Assembly: GCA_934661105.1 (NCBI GenBank)
Contig: CAKUIV010000092.1
Span: 1 to 7,999, forward strand
DNA: 7,999 nt
Source of the DNA: an uncultured Ellagibacter sp.
GTDB taxonomy: Bacteria; Actinomycetota; Coriobacteriia; Coriobacteriales; Eggerthellaceae
Reading direction: 5' to 3'
This document shows, piece by piece, positions 1-5,532 of this stretch (within the stretch, counting starts at the first letter, position 1; each line of letters starts with the position of its first letter). Under the pieces are notes generated by a model. It had not been told where the DNA came from. It saw only the letters and a list, made by a program, of their open reading frames with translations, and did not search any database. The position numbers were made by a program, and so were the translations under genes.

Positions 1-2430
1 CTAGTACATGCCGAACGCGTTCCACAGAAGCACGTTCATGACCACCATCAGCACGAGCGTCACGAACAGGAAGTACAGCGCGATGCGGTACACCGACACC
101 GTCTCCGTCGAGCCCTCGCCCGCGGGGACTGCCCCGTACGCCGCGCCCTGGTACGCCGCGCGGCGCGCGTTCGCCCCGACGGCGTTCATCTGCGTCGTCC
201 AATCTCTCGAGAGCGGGCGGGGGCTTTTCACCTGAAGAAGAGACAAGAACACGAGCGCGCCGGCAAGCGCGAAATACAGCCCGAAGTCGCACACGTAGCG
301 CATGAGGATGCCGGCGCCTTGCAGGTCGAAGACGCACAGCGCGAAGGCGACTACGACGAGGCACACGAACAGGGGCATGAGCCCTTTCTCCTTGATCTGC
401 GCGCGGACGCTCCTGATCGCGATGCCGAGCACGGCCACGGCCATGGGGTACAGGAAGAAATAGCCTCCGAACATGGGCTCGTAGATGGTGATGCCCTGAT
501 ATGACGGGTCGAGGTACGCCTGACGCAAGAACGGGAACTGGCTGCCGAGCACCGGCGGCTGGAACAGGTACGCGTACAGGCCGAACGGGATGCGGTCAAG
601 ATGGAACCCGCGATGCGTCATGTCGTTGGTCGTGAGGTTGTAGTTCGCGCCGAAATCGAACGGAGAGCCGAAGCGCGCCGCATTGTACGCGAGCACGCAT
701 ACTGCCACCAGCACAAACGGCGCGAGCGCAACGCGAAACGAGCGCATGACCGACTTGCGCGCGCGACGGTCGCCCTTCGATTCGCGCAGAAACGGCCAGA
801 ACAGCACAAGCCCGAACACCGCCGCAAGCACCATCTGCGGACGAGCCGCCATGGTCAGCGCGATGAGCAGCGCGCCGAAAACGACCTTCCCGCGCTCGAT
901 ATAGCCGCGCGAGGTGCCGCTTATCCACAGCCCCAATCCCCACGATATGAGCGCGAGCCCCATCGCCTCGGGCAAAAAGTACATGGACGGCGTGCGCGCC
1001 AGGATAATGCCGCCGCCCGCGACGAACAGCATCACGTCCAACACGAGGAACACGCCGATCGAAGTGCGCGGGAACCAGCGCTTGCACACGCGCGACAAAA
1101 GGTACATGAGCCCCGCAGCGTACACGCAGTCGCAGATGGCAACGCCGAGCCACGTGGGGAACCCCGTGTGCGTCAGCAGAAGCCACGGTACGTAGAACAC
1201 CAGGCACGGCAAAATGCCGAAGTACACGTAGTACTTGCCGTGGAAGTACGCGTGGTCCCACAAATACGGCACGCCACCGGCTGCGCGCGCCTGCGTGTCG
1301 TAGGGGTTCGCCATCGCCTGAAGCGCCTCGGAGGGCACGTCGTTCAGGTACAGATGCCCCTGCGTGAGCGCGACGGCGAGTTTCTGGTACTGGAATTGGT
1401 TCTCGTACGACGCCGTCTGCGTCATGGAAACGTAATGCGTGTTGGACAAAACGAGCACGAACACGACCAGGCACTGCACCGCGACGAGCGCAGCGATGGC
1501 GATCCCGTGGCGCGTGGGGCGCTTGTCGAGCACGTGGCTGTAGAGCCCCGATTGCGGGCGCAGCGCGAACAGCACGAGCAAGATGGCGAGCACCGACGCC
1601 ATGCGCACGATGTCCAGCGAGAACGGCACCTTCTCATTAAGCGAGATGCCGCTCACCGTGCACGGGCCCAAATCGGCCAAGTTGGTGAACGTCACCTTGA
1701 TCGAGTGGCACTTGCCGGCCGGGTCGAGCGAGATGTAGGTGCTCGCGGGGTTTTTCGGGTCGACCGAGACGGCAGGGTTGTTGTAGTAGTTCGCGTTGCC
1801 CTCGTCAGCGAGCGCGATGACCACCTGGATCTTGCTATCGGTCTTCTGAGCCGCGGTCGCGGCATCGGAAAGGGTCGGCGTGAAGTGAATGCTGCGCACG
1901 GTCGAATCAAGTCCGGTGATCTCGAACGAACTCGAATCAGACGAAAGCGCGATCGTCTGCGAGCTCGAGGGCTGCGCACCGTTCACAAGATAGCTGCCCA
2001 CCTCAGGGTAAGTCATGGAATAGAAGAACTGGAAGTTGTACCCGAACACCTCGATCGCGATGGCAAGAAGAACGCAGATGAGAACGCCAAACGCGTTGCT
2101 CACCGCGAAGCGGCGGCGTTCTGCCGGCGCCATCGCCTGAAGCGAGTCGGTGTAGGAGGGCTCGGGCACGTTCGCGTACGTGCGCGGCGCAGCCTGGGAA
2201 GCACGGGCATGCGAAGCACGCGACGATGCCTGGGCGCGCTGCGAGCGACGCGAGGACGTCTGCACGTGCGCCTGACGGGCGCTTCGGCCGCGGGAGTCGC
2301 GGGCGTGCGTACCGGGCGCAGTGCGACGGGAGTTCGTCGAGTACTTGGAGTTTTCGCGAGCGAACTGCTCGAATTCCGGAGTCGAATGACCCGGTTCGAA
2401 CGGGTCGTAGTTTTGCTGGTCTTGAGTCAT
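1..2430 (-). CDS. Polytopic GT-C-like membrane protein (putative glycosyltransferase)
   Basis: An 809-residue integral membrane protein, complete with a TAG stop at bases 1-3. I place the start at ATG 2430 because a -10-like TATACT lies 7 bases upstream; the frame stays open to a TTG at 2499, but that extension overlies the promoter. Seen: a hydrophilic Arg/Ser/Ala/Gln-rich tail (about residues 1-107), a first membrane segment (113-133), an extracytoplasmic beta-rich domain (about 139-275) with Cys241 and Cys257, then about a dozen hydrophobic segments. Motifs such as LYLNDVPS (361-368), WDHAYFHGKYYVYFG (391-405) and ARFGSPFDFG (585-594), plus a late RYVCDF (711-716), resemble polyprenyl-phosphate-dependent GT-C membrane glycosyltransferases (GT39-like). 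The role in envelope glycan assembly is inferred; donor and acceptor are unknown. A 45-residue polar loop precedes the last membrane segment. Downstream of the XRE-S24 gene, same strand, 87-base gap. Confidence 0.8.
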   Translation of the reverse strand: MTQDQQNYDPFEPGHSTPEFEQFARENSKYSTNSRRTAPGTHARDSRGRSARQAHVQTSSRRSQRAQASSRASHARASQAAPRTYANVPEPSYTDSLQAMAPAERRRFAVSNAFGVLICVLLAIAIEVFGYNFQFFYSMTYPEVGSYLVNGAQPSSSQTIALSSDSSSFEITGLDSTVRSIHFTPTLSDAATAAQKTDSKIQVVIALADEGNANYYNNPAVSVDPKNPASTYISLDPAGKCHSIKVTFTNLADLGPCTVSGISLNEKVPFSLDIVRMASVLAILLVLFALRPQSGLYSHVLDKRPTRHGIAIAALVAVQCLVVFVLVLSNTHYVSMTQTASYENQFQYQKLAVALTQGHLYLNDVPSEALQAMANPYDTQARAAGGVPYLWDHAYFHGKYYVYFGILPCLVFYVPWLLLTHTGFPTWLGVAICDCVYAAGLMYLLSRVCKRWFPRTSIGVFLVLDVMLFVAGGGIILARTPSMYFLPEAMGLALISWGLGLWISGTSRGYIERGKVVFGALLIALTMAARPQMVLAAVFGLVLFWPFLRESKGDRRARKSVMRSFRVALAPFVLVAVCVLAYNAARFGSPFDFGANYNLTTNDMTHRGFHLDRIPFGLYAYLFQPPVLGSQFPFLRQAYLDPSYQGITIYEPMFGGYFFLYPMAVAVLGIAIRSVRAQIKEKGLMPLFVCLVVVAFALCVFDLQGAGILMRYVCDFGLYFALAGALVFLSLLQVKSPRPLSRDWTTQMNAVGANARRAAYQGAAYGAVPAGEGSTETVSVYRIALYFLFVTLVLMVVMNVLLWNAFGMY

Positions 2431-2437
2431 GCGGTTA

Positions 2438-2443
2438 AGTATA
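2438..2443 (-). promoter_or_regulatory. Candidate -10 box of the GT-C-like gene (leaderless)
   Basis: On the minus strand TATACT (5/6 match to TATAAT) lies 7 bases before the ATG at 2430. Transcription would then begin at or one base before the start codon. No Shine-Dalgarno sequence sits at usual spacing, which agrees with a leaderless mRNA. No convincing -35 element is seen. Confidence 0.45.
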
Positions 2444-2517
2444 CCCCGCTCAGGCGGCGTATGCGCCTTATCGGCCAACCCTTCACCCCTCGCCCACAAG
2501 GAGCGGCGGCAAGACCG

Positions 2518-3195
2518 CTACAACGTGAAGTCGTCGGGCATGGTGAACCACACCACGCGCCCGAGGATGCGCGGGACGGTGCAGGGGTCGGAGATGTCGA
2601 AACGCATCGGCTCGAAACTCGGGTCGTCCGAATCGGGCAGAAGCTCAAGCTTGCCCGGCAGCATGTGCACGCGCTTCACCGTCGCGTCGGAATCGCCCAC
2701 GCTCACCGCGTAGATCGCGCCTTCCTCCAACTCGCTCGTCGGGTTCACGAGCGCAAGGCACCCGTCCGGCAGCACACGGTTCATGGACCTTCCGCGCACG
2801 CGGAGGAAGAACGCGCGCGGGAAGCGGCTGCGCAGCTTGCGGGAAACCGCCACATGGTCCTCGACGGGGAACATGCTCAAAGGAGCGCCGGCGGCGATGG
2901 AGCCGTAAAGCGGAAGGTAGTCGCCGGAGAGCGTGCGGCCTTTCTTATCGGCCCGTCGGGCGAAGCCGTACTCTTCGCTGTAGATATCGTCGGCTGTAAG
3001 ATCGGGAAACGCTTCGAGCATACGGTCGACGCTGACCTGGCGCGGGGTCGAGTCCCCTCGCTCCCACATCGACACCGTGCCTTGGCTCACGCCGACGAGC
3101 CGGCCGAATTCATCCTGGCTGTAGCCGGAATCGTCCCTGATGGCACGGATGTTCTCGCCGATTGCGCTCGCATTTTCTGTCTCCGTTTTCTTCAT
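2518..3195 (-). CDS. XRE-S24 self-cleaving repressor (CI/LexA-like)
   Basis: A 225-residue transcriptional repressor. The N-terminal XRE helix-turn-helix spans about residues 11-68, with recognition-helix signature VSQGTVSMWERG (36-47). The C-terminal S24/LexA peptidase domain runs from about 93 to 225. The autocleavage bond should be Ala102-Gly103 in GSIAAGAPL; the catalytic pair is Ser137 (GRSM) and Lys174 (ATVKR). All key residues are present, so it is predicted competent for RecA-stimulated self-cleavage after DNA damage, as known for CI and LexA relatives. The start ATG at 3195 is preceded in frame by a TAG stop, so it cannot extend much. There is no good Shine-Dalgarno; an extended -10 sits at leaderless distance. 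Divergent from the small Cro-like gene at 3284. It is not the typical LexA, whose N-terminal domain is winged-helix. Family assignment is firm; targets are unknown. Confidence 0.93.
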   Translation of the reverse strand: MKKTETENASAIGENIRAIRDDSGYSQDEFGRLVGVSQGTVSMWERGDSTPRQVSVDRMLEAFPDLTADDIYSEEYGFARRADKKGRTLSGDYLPLYGSIAAGAPLSMFPVEDHVAVSRKLRSRFPRAFFLRVRGRSMNRVLPDGCLALVNPTSELEEGAIYAVSVGDSDATVKRVHMLPGKLELLPDSDDPSFEPMRFDISDPCTVPRILGRVVWFTMPDDFTL

Positions 3196-3201
3196 ATGCC
3201 C

Positions 3202-3210
3202 ATGCTAGCA
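3202..3210 (-). promoter_or_regulatory. Extended -10 promoter of the repressor gene (leaderless)
   Basis: The minus strand reads TG-C-TAGCAT, an extended -10 element, with exactly 6 bases (GGGCAT) between the hexamer and the ATG at 3195. That geometry places transcription start at the A of the start codon. The element is embedded in the palindrome TGCTAGCA (3203-3210), which could also be an operator half. No clear -35 is visible, as is common for extended -10 promoters. Confidence 0.45.
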
Positions 3211-3257
3211 AACGAATCTCTCCGAAATGCGCGCGGCAGGGCGATATCGGTTAAACT

Positions 3258-3263
3258 AATAAT
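3258..3263 (+). promoter_or_regulatory. Candidate -10 box of the small Cro-like gene
   Basis: AATAAT matches TATAAT at five of six positions and lies in the AT-rich part of the divergent region. Transcription would start near base 3270, leaving a leader of about 14 bases that retains most of the strong Shine-Dalgarno at 3271-3278. The expected -35 position (about 3235-3240) is GC-rich and not recognisable. Confidence 0.35.
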
Positions 3264-3270
3264 TCATGAA

Positions 3271-3278
3271 AAGGGAGG
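3271..3278 (+). promoter_or_regulatory. Strong RBS deciding the start of the Cro-like gene
   Basis: AAGGGAGG, five bases before ATG 3284, is a near-ideal Shine-Dalgarno. It selects this ATG over the in-frame ATG at 3266. Confidence 0.8.
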
Positions 3279-3283
3279 TTGCT

Positions 3284-3493
3284 ATGGAAAACTGGCTTGT
3301 CCGCGCACGCCGCGCCGCCGGCAGAACCGAAGAGGAATGCGCGACGGCGCTGAGCCAGCCGCTCGCGGTATACCGCGAGCTCGAGCAGCATCCGGGCAGG
3401 CTCACCCTGAACGAGGTGGGAGCGCTTCGCCGGATTTTCGACGAAGCCGCGAATTCCATCATGGAAGAGGCCCTGCGCTCGCTCTGTCGGTGA
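3284..3493 (+). CDS. Small XRE-like (Cro-like) HTH protein
   Basis: A 69-residue protein and the only plus-strand gene. The start at ATG 3284 is fixed by AAGGGAGG at 3271-3278, five bases upstream; an in-frame ATG at 3266 would put the Shine-Dalgarno inside the gene and is rejected. The sequence follows the XRE helix pattern: LVRARRAAG (5-13), EEECATAL (16-23), a turn, then PLAVYRELEQ (26-35), where RELE occupies the place of the usual 'R.E.G' segment, and a closing helix LNEVGALRRIFDE (42-54). The match is degenerate, so the fold is inferred. It consists of little more than one DNA-binding-size domain, as in Cro proteins, and it diverges from a self-cleaving CI-like repressor, which suggests it opposes that repressor. 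It could instead be a protein-binding anti-repressor. Converges on the NdpA-like gene. Confidence 0.75.
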   Translation: MENWLVRARRAAGRTEEECATALSQPLAVYRELEQHPGRLTLNEVGALRRIFDEAANSIMEEALRSLCR

Positions 3494-3569
3494 CGTCCGC
3501 GCAAGCGGCGCGTGGGCGGCGGCGCCAGGTGCATGGGAAACGAGGAGCCGACGGCAAACGAGGGTCATC

Positions 3570-3585
3570 CGCGCTCGAGAGCGCG
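3570..3585. terminator. GC hairpin between convergent genes
   Basis: CGCGCT-CGAG-AGCGCG forms a perfect 6-bp stem with a four-base loop, in the 116-base gap between the convergent Cro-like and NdpA-like genes. It is symmetric, so it could act on both transcripts. No T tract follows on either strand, so it is at best a weak or factor-assisted terminator. A second, smaller hairpin (CCGC-GCAA-GCGG, 3497-3508) directly follows the plus-strand stop codon. Confidence 0.3.
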
Positions 3586-3609
3586 AACGCGTATGCCGCA
3601 AGCCCGTGA

Positions 3610-4710
3610 TCAGCGGTTCTCTATCTTCCCGATGTTCTTCAGCTCGATCTGGATAAGCCCGTTCGGTGCGCTCGTGAACTCGATGAACTCGGGGTTTTGC
3701 GAGTATTCGGCGGGAAACGTGATCTCGATCCCCGTGTCGGTGCGGATCTTGTGGTTGCGGGTCACGCGCTTCGCGACGTCGCGCTCAACCCGCGCACGCT
3801 CGGGAAGCGCCTCTTCGGCGGCAGCCTCCACCATGCGCCTGCGCGGGGCATCGTCGGCGAACACCTCGTTCGCGAGCTCGTCGAAGGGAACCTCGTCCGA
3901 CTCATCGGCGTTCTCGGCCACATACGCCTTCGCACGTCCCACGGCCACGGCGGCGTTCGTGCCGTATTCCTCGGCAACTTCCTCGACGATGCGCATCGTG
4001 GTGTCGAAGACCTCCTTGCTCGACGCCTCCATCGAGCACTGCAAGAGGCCTTCAGGCAAAAGCCAGCGCTCCTCGCCGGCAATCGTGCGCGGCTTATCGA
4101 CGAACTGAACCGCCATCGTTCGCACGTCGACGAGCGCGAACGACGCGATTTTCTGCGAGGGATTCGGCAGAATGGCGTGATGACGCTCGATGTTGTTCAC
4201 CGTGGCGCCGACATCCGACCGACCCACCTCGTGCATGAACGCGGGGCGGCTTTCGAGCAGCATAAGACCGAAGTAGCGCGCCGCACGATCGGCGTACGAC
4301 GCGGCAAGGGACGCCTGCGCCGCGGCCGCTTCCTCTTCGGTCATGCCGGCAGCGGCCTCTGCGTCGATTTTCGAGGCACGGGGCTCGTCGTCGAAGTCGA
4401 CGACGAGCAGATCGCACGACGAGGGGTCTTCCATGCGCCCAAGCTCGCTTCCGATGAACTCCGCGATTTGACGCGATAGGTCGACGAAGGGCAGGTCGCC
4501 CGAAAGGTAATCGTCAAGTTCCCCTTTGAAGCCGGAATCCTCGGCGAACTCGCCGCGTTTGTTGTCGAGGTTGCCAAGCGCGTGCTTCGCGATGCGCATG
4601 ACGTAGGACTTGACGTTTTTGTTCGAAAGGTCGAGCTCTTCCTCGGAAAGCACGGTAACGCAGCTCACGAAATCGAAAACGTGCAGAATGGCGTGGTTCA
4701 CGCGAAACAT
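3610..4710 (-). CDS. Nucleoid-associated protein, NdpA/YejK family
   Basis: A 366-residue cytoplasmic protein, slightly longer than the roughly 335 residues of E. coli YejK (37-kDa nucleoid-associated protein family). The N-terminus MFRVNHAILHVFDF fits the family's opening strand. The C-terminus has the typical pattern HKIRTDTGIEITFP (320-333) followed by a short beta hairpin, FIEF (342-345) and GLIQIELKNIGKI (351-363). An acidic Ala/Glu-rich helix (115-145) and a second helical acidic stretch (232-316) lie between. Family members bind DNA and copurify with the nucleoid; their exact role is unresolved. Start ATG 4710 has AAGGAG nine bases upstream. It stands alone: 146 bases from the flavoprotein gene upstream, and convergent with the Cro-like gene downstream. 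A 14-bp palindrome lies before its RBS. Family call is fairly sure; function is inferred. Confidence 0.85.
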   Translation of the reverse strand: MFRVNHAILHVFDFVSCVTVLSEEELDLSNKNVKSYVMRIAKHALGNLDNKRGEFAEDSGFKGELDDYLSGDLPFVDLSRQIAEFIGSELGRMEDPSSCDLLVVDFDDEPRASKIDAEAAAGMTEEEAAAAQASLAASYADRAARYFGLMLLESRPAFMHEVGRSDVGATVNNIERHHAILPNPSQKIASFALVDVRTMAVQFVDKPRTIAGEERWLLPEGLLQCSMEASSKEVFDTTMRIVEEVAEEYGTNAAVAVGRAKAYVAENADESDEVPFDELANEVFADDAPRRRMVEAAAEEALPERARVERDVAKRVTRNHKIRTDTGIEITFPAEYSQNPEFIEFTSAPNGLIQIELKNIGKIENR

Positions 4711-4719
4711 CAGGGTTTG

Positions 4720-4725
4720 CTCCTT
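4720..4725 (-). promoter_or_regulatory. RBS of the NdpA-like gene
   Basis: AAGGAG on the minus strand, nine bases before ATG 4710, supports that start. Confidence 0.65.
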
Positions 4726-4733
4726 CTTCTCTT

Positions 4734-4747
4734 TCTCTGCGCAGAGA
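4734..4747. repeat. 14-bp perfect palindrome upstream of the NdpA-like gene
   Basis: TCTCTGCGCAGAGA is a perfect palindrome centred between 4740 and 4741. A second, imperfect TGCGCA-centred palindrome, ATCTGCGCAAAT at 4767-4778, is centred 32 bp away, about three helical turns. Both lie between the flavoprotein stop and the NdpA RBS, where operators would be expected. In RNA the first would form a stem just upstream of the Shine-Dalgarno. The binding protein is unknown. Confidence 0.45.
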
Positions 4748-4829
4748 CTTCTCCATTGCGGGTCTCATCTGCGCAAATGCGTCTCGAACGGGCGCGTATG
4801 CCGGATTCCGCGGCGCAAACGCGGCAAGC

Positions 4830-4857
4830 GCGCAAGACCCCTCGGCGCCGCTTGCGC
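4830..4857 (-). terminator. Hairpin at the end of the flavoprotein gene
   Basis: On the minus strand GCGCAAG and CTTGCGC form a 7-bp stem around a 14-base loop that contains the self-complementary CGGCGCCG. The stem begins at the last base of the TAG stop codon. No T tract follows, so this is only a possible terminator or 3'-end stabilising structure. Confidence 0.25.
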
Positions 4858-5381
4858 TACATGCGCTGCTTGCCGGTGAATTCCTCCACGTCGATGCAGT
4901 AGATCTTCGTGCGGGCGAGCGCTTGGTCGGTGAACCCGGCGGACGCTTCCGGCGCAAGATGCGCCATGATCCGCTCAAGCCCGTAGCGCTTCATCTCGGG
5001 AGACTGGATGCGATGGACCGTTCCCGTTCCCATGATCGATCGATAGGCATAGGAATACGCGCAGGCGTAGCTGCCCTCGATCACGCCTTCCTGCACGTCC
5101 ATCTCGATCGCGACGCGAGGCTCGGTGTCGAACAGGTCGGCCTTGCGGCCCTCGCACGCCGAATGGACCCAAAGCGCGAGACGTGGGCTCGCAGCCCCGC
5201 CAAGCTCTGCCGGATCGGCCCAATCGTAGCCGAAGCTCATGGGGACGATGAACATGCCCTCGGCGTCGACGGCGCCGATGCGCACGGTCTGGCACGCCTC
5301 GACGATGTCGCGCAGCTGCGCCGGCCCCTTCACTTCGCGCCCGGCAAGGCGCATCGGACGGTGCAATCTGTCTTCGCTCAT
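4857..5381 (-). CDS. Nim-like FMN-binding split-barrel protein (PPOx-like)
   Basis: A 174-residue soluble flavoprotein of the pyridoxamine 5'-phosphate oxidase-like superfamily, closest in pattern to the NimA-type branch. Visible signatures are a strand pair TVRIGAVDAEGMFIVPMSFGYDW (split as residues 32-40 and 41-54), the diagnostic HSACEGRKADLF (73-84), a central strand RVAIEMDV (89-96), YAYRSIMGTGTV (111-122), and a C-terminal helix EMKRYGLERIMAHL (129-142). Length is normal for the branch. Some Nim proteins reduce 5-nitroimidazoles to inactive amines; most relatives have unknown native substrates, so resistance is not established here. The start ATG 5381 has AGGAGG eight bases upstream. 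It is a monocistronic-looking gene with its own leader, downstream of a candidate terminator for the ABC gene. Family is firm; substrate is unknown. Confidence 0.9.
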   Translation of the reverse strand: MSEDRLHRPMRLAGREVKGPAQLRDIVEACQTVRIGAVDAEGMFIVPMSFGYDWADPAELGGAASPRLALWVHSACEGRKADLFDTEPRVAIEMDVQEGVIEGSYACAYSYAYRSIMGTGTVHRIQSPEMKRYGLERIMAHLAPEASAGFTDQALARTKIYCIDVEEFTGKQRM

Positions 5382-5389
5382 GGGAAGTT

Positions 5390-5395
5390 CCTCCT
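5390..5395 (-). promoter_or_regulatory. RBS of the Nim-like gene
   Basis: AGGAGG on the minus strand, eight bases before ATG 5381, an optimal Shine-Dalgarno that fixes the start. Confidence 0.75.
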
Positions 5396-5404
5396 GCGTT
5401 TTTC

Positions 5405-5424
5405 GCGCTCAAGGCAAAGAGCGC
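5405..5424. repeat. Inverted repeat in the leader of the Nim-like gene
   Basis: GCGCTC and GAGCGC are perfect 6-bp arms separated by 8 bases, extendable by a G-U pair in the minus-strand RNA. The repeat lies 9 bases before the Shine-Dalgarno. It could be a regulator binding site or a 5'-UTR hairpin controlling translation. Confidence 0.45.
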
Positions 5425-5437
5425 ATTCGTTTCCTCG

Positions 5438-5446
5438 ATTCTGGCA
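5438..5446 (-). promoter_or_regulatory. Candidate extended -10 of the Nim-like gene
   Basis: The minus strand reads TG-C-CAGAAT, an extended -10 with four of six matches to TATAAT. It would give a leader of about 50 bases that contains the inverted repeat at 5405-5424. No -35 is evident, so this is tentative. Confidence 0.25.
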
Positions 5447-5467
5447 CGCAACGGAGCGCATGCGGTT

Positions 5468-5532
5468 AAAAAACAGCGAGTCGGCAAAATCTCGGGGAGG
5501 TCGCGGCGAGAAGCCGGCACGCGCCGTCGCTA
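5468..5532 (-). terminator. Candidate terminator after the ABC gene
   Basis: A run of six T on the minus strand (5468-5473) is rare in this GC-rich window. It is preceded by GCCGACTCGCTG, whose GCC and TCGCT can pair with GGC and AGCGA starting in the ABC stop codon. The enclosed bases include smaller hairpins such as CGGC-GCGT-GCCG. The stem is interrupted and the loop long, so the fold is uncertain although the T tract is clear. Confidence 0.4.

Larger units (their letters stand above)
3196..3283. promoter_or_regulatory. Divergent control region of the CI/Cro-like pair
   Basis: The 88 bases between the two opposing start codons must hold both promoters and any operators. Visible short palindromes are TGCTAGCA (3203-3210, over the repressor -10), CGATATCG (3242-3249), and TTCATGAA (3263-3270, between the plus-strand -10 and the RBS). 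A CGAA direct repeat at 3213 and 3223 is one helical turn apart. Part of the right half (3251-3270) is unusually A+T-rich for this window. Operator assignment is inference. Confidence 0.5.

Noticed and set aside
2394..2401. GTTCGAAC palindrome as a possible LexA/SOS box.
   Set aside because: It lies inside the coding sequence and lacks the spacer of known Gram-positive LexA boxes (GAAC, four bases, GTTC).
2456..2467. GGCG-TATG-CGCC hairpin between repressor and membrane protein genes, as a terminator.
   Set aside because: Only a 4-bp stem and no following T tract; common by chance in GC-rich DNA.
2431..2499. N-terminal extension of the GT-C-like protein to a TTG at 2499.
   Set aside because: No RBS precedes the TTG, and the extension covers the -10-like TATACT placed for ATG 2430.
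3266..3283. Upstream ATG at 3266 as start of the Cro-like gene.
   Set aside because: It would bury the strong Shine-Dalgarno, has no RBS of its own, and lies upstream of the likely transcription start.
601..3609. A 1002-codon open frame on the plus strand, antisense to the membrane protein, the repressor and across the divergent region.
   Set aside because: Its product is Arg/His/Ala-rich with no hydrophobic core or family motif, and it runs across two well-supported opposite genes and their intergenic region. This is the expected antisense shadow of GC-biased codons.
3512..4108. A 198-codon plus-strand open frame over the NdpA-like gene.
   Set aside because: Ser/Ala/Arg-rich product with no RBS; antisense to a gene with family signatures.
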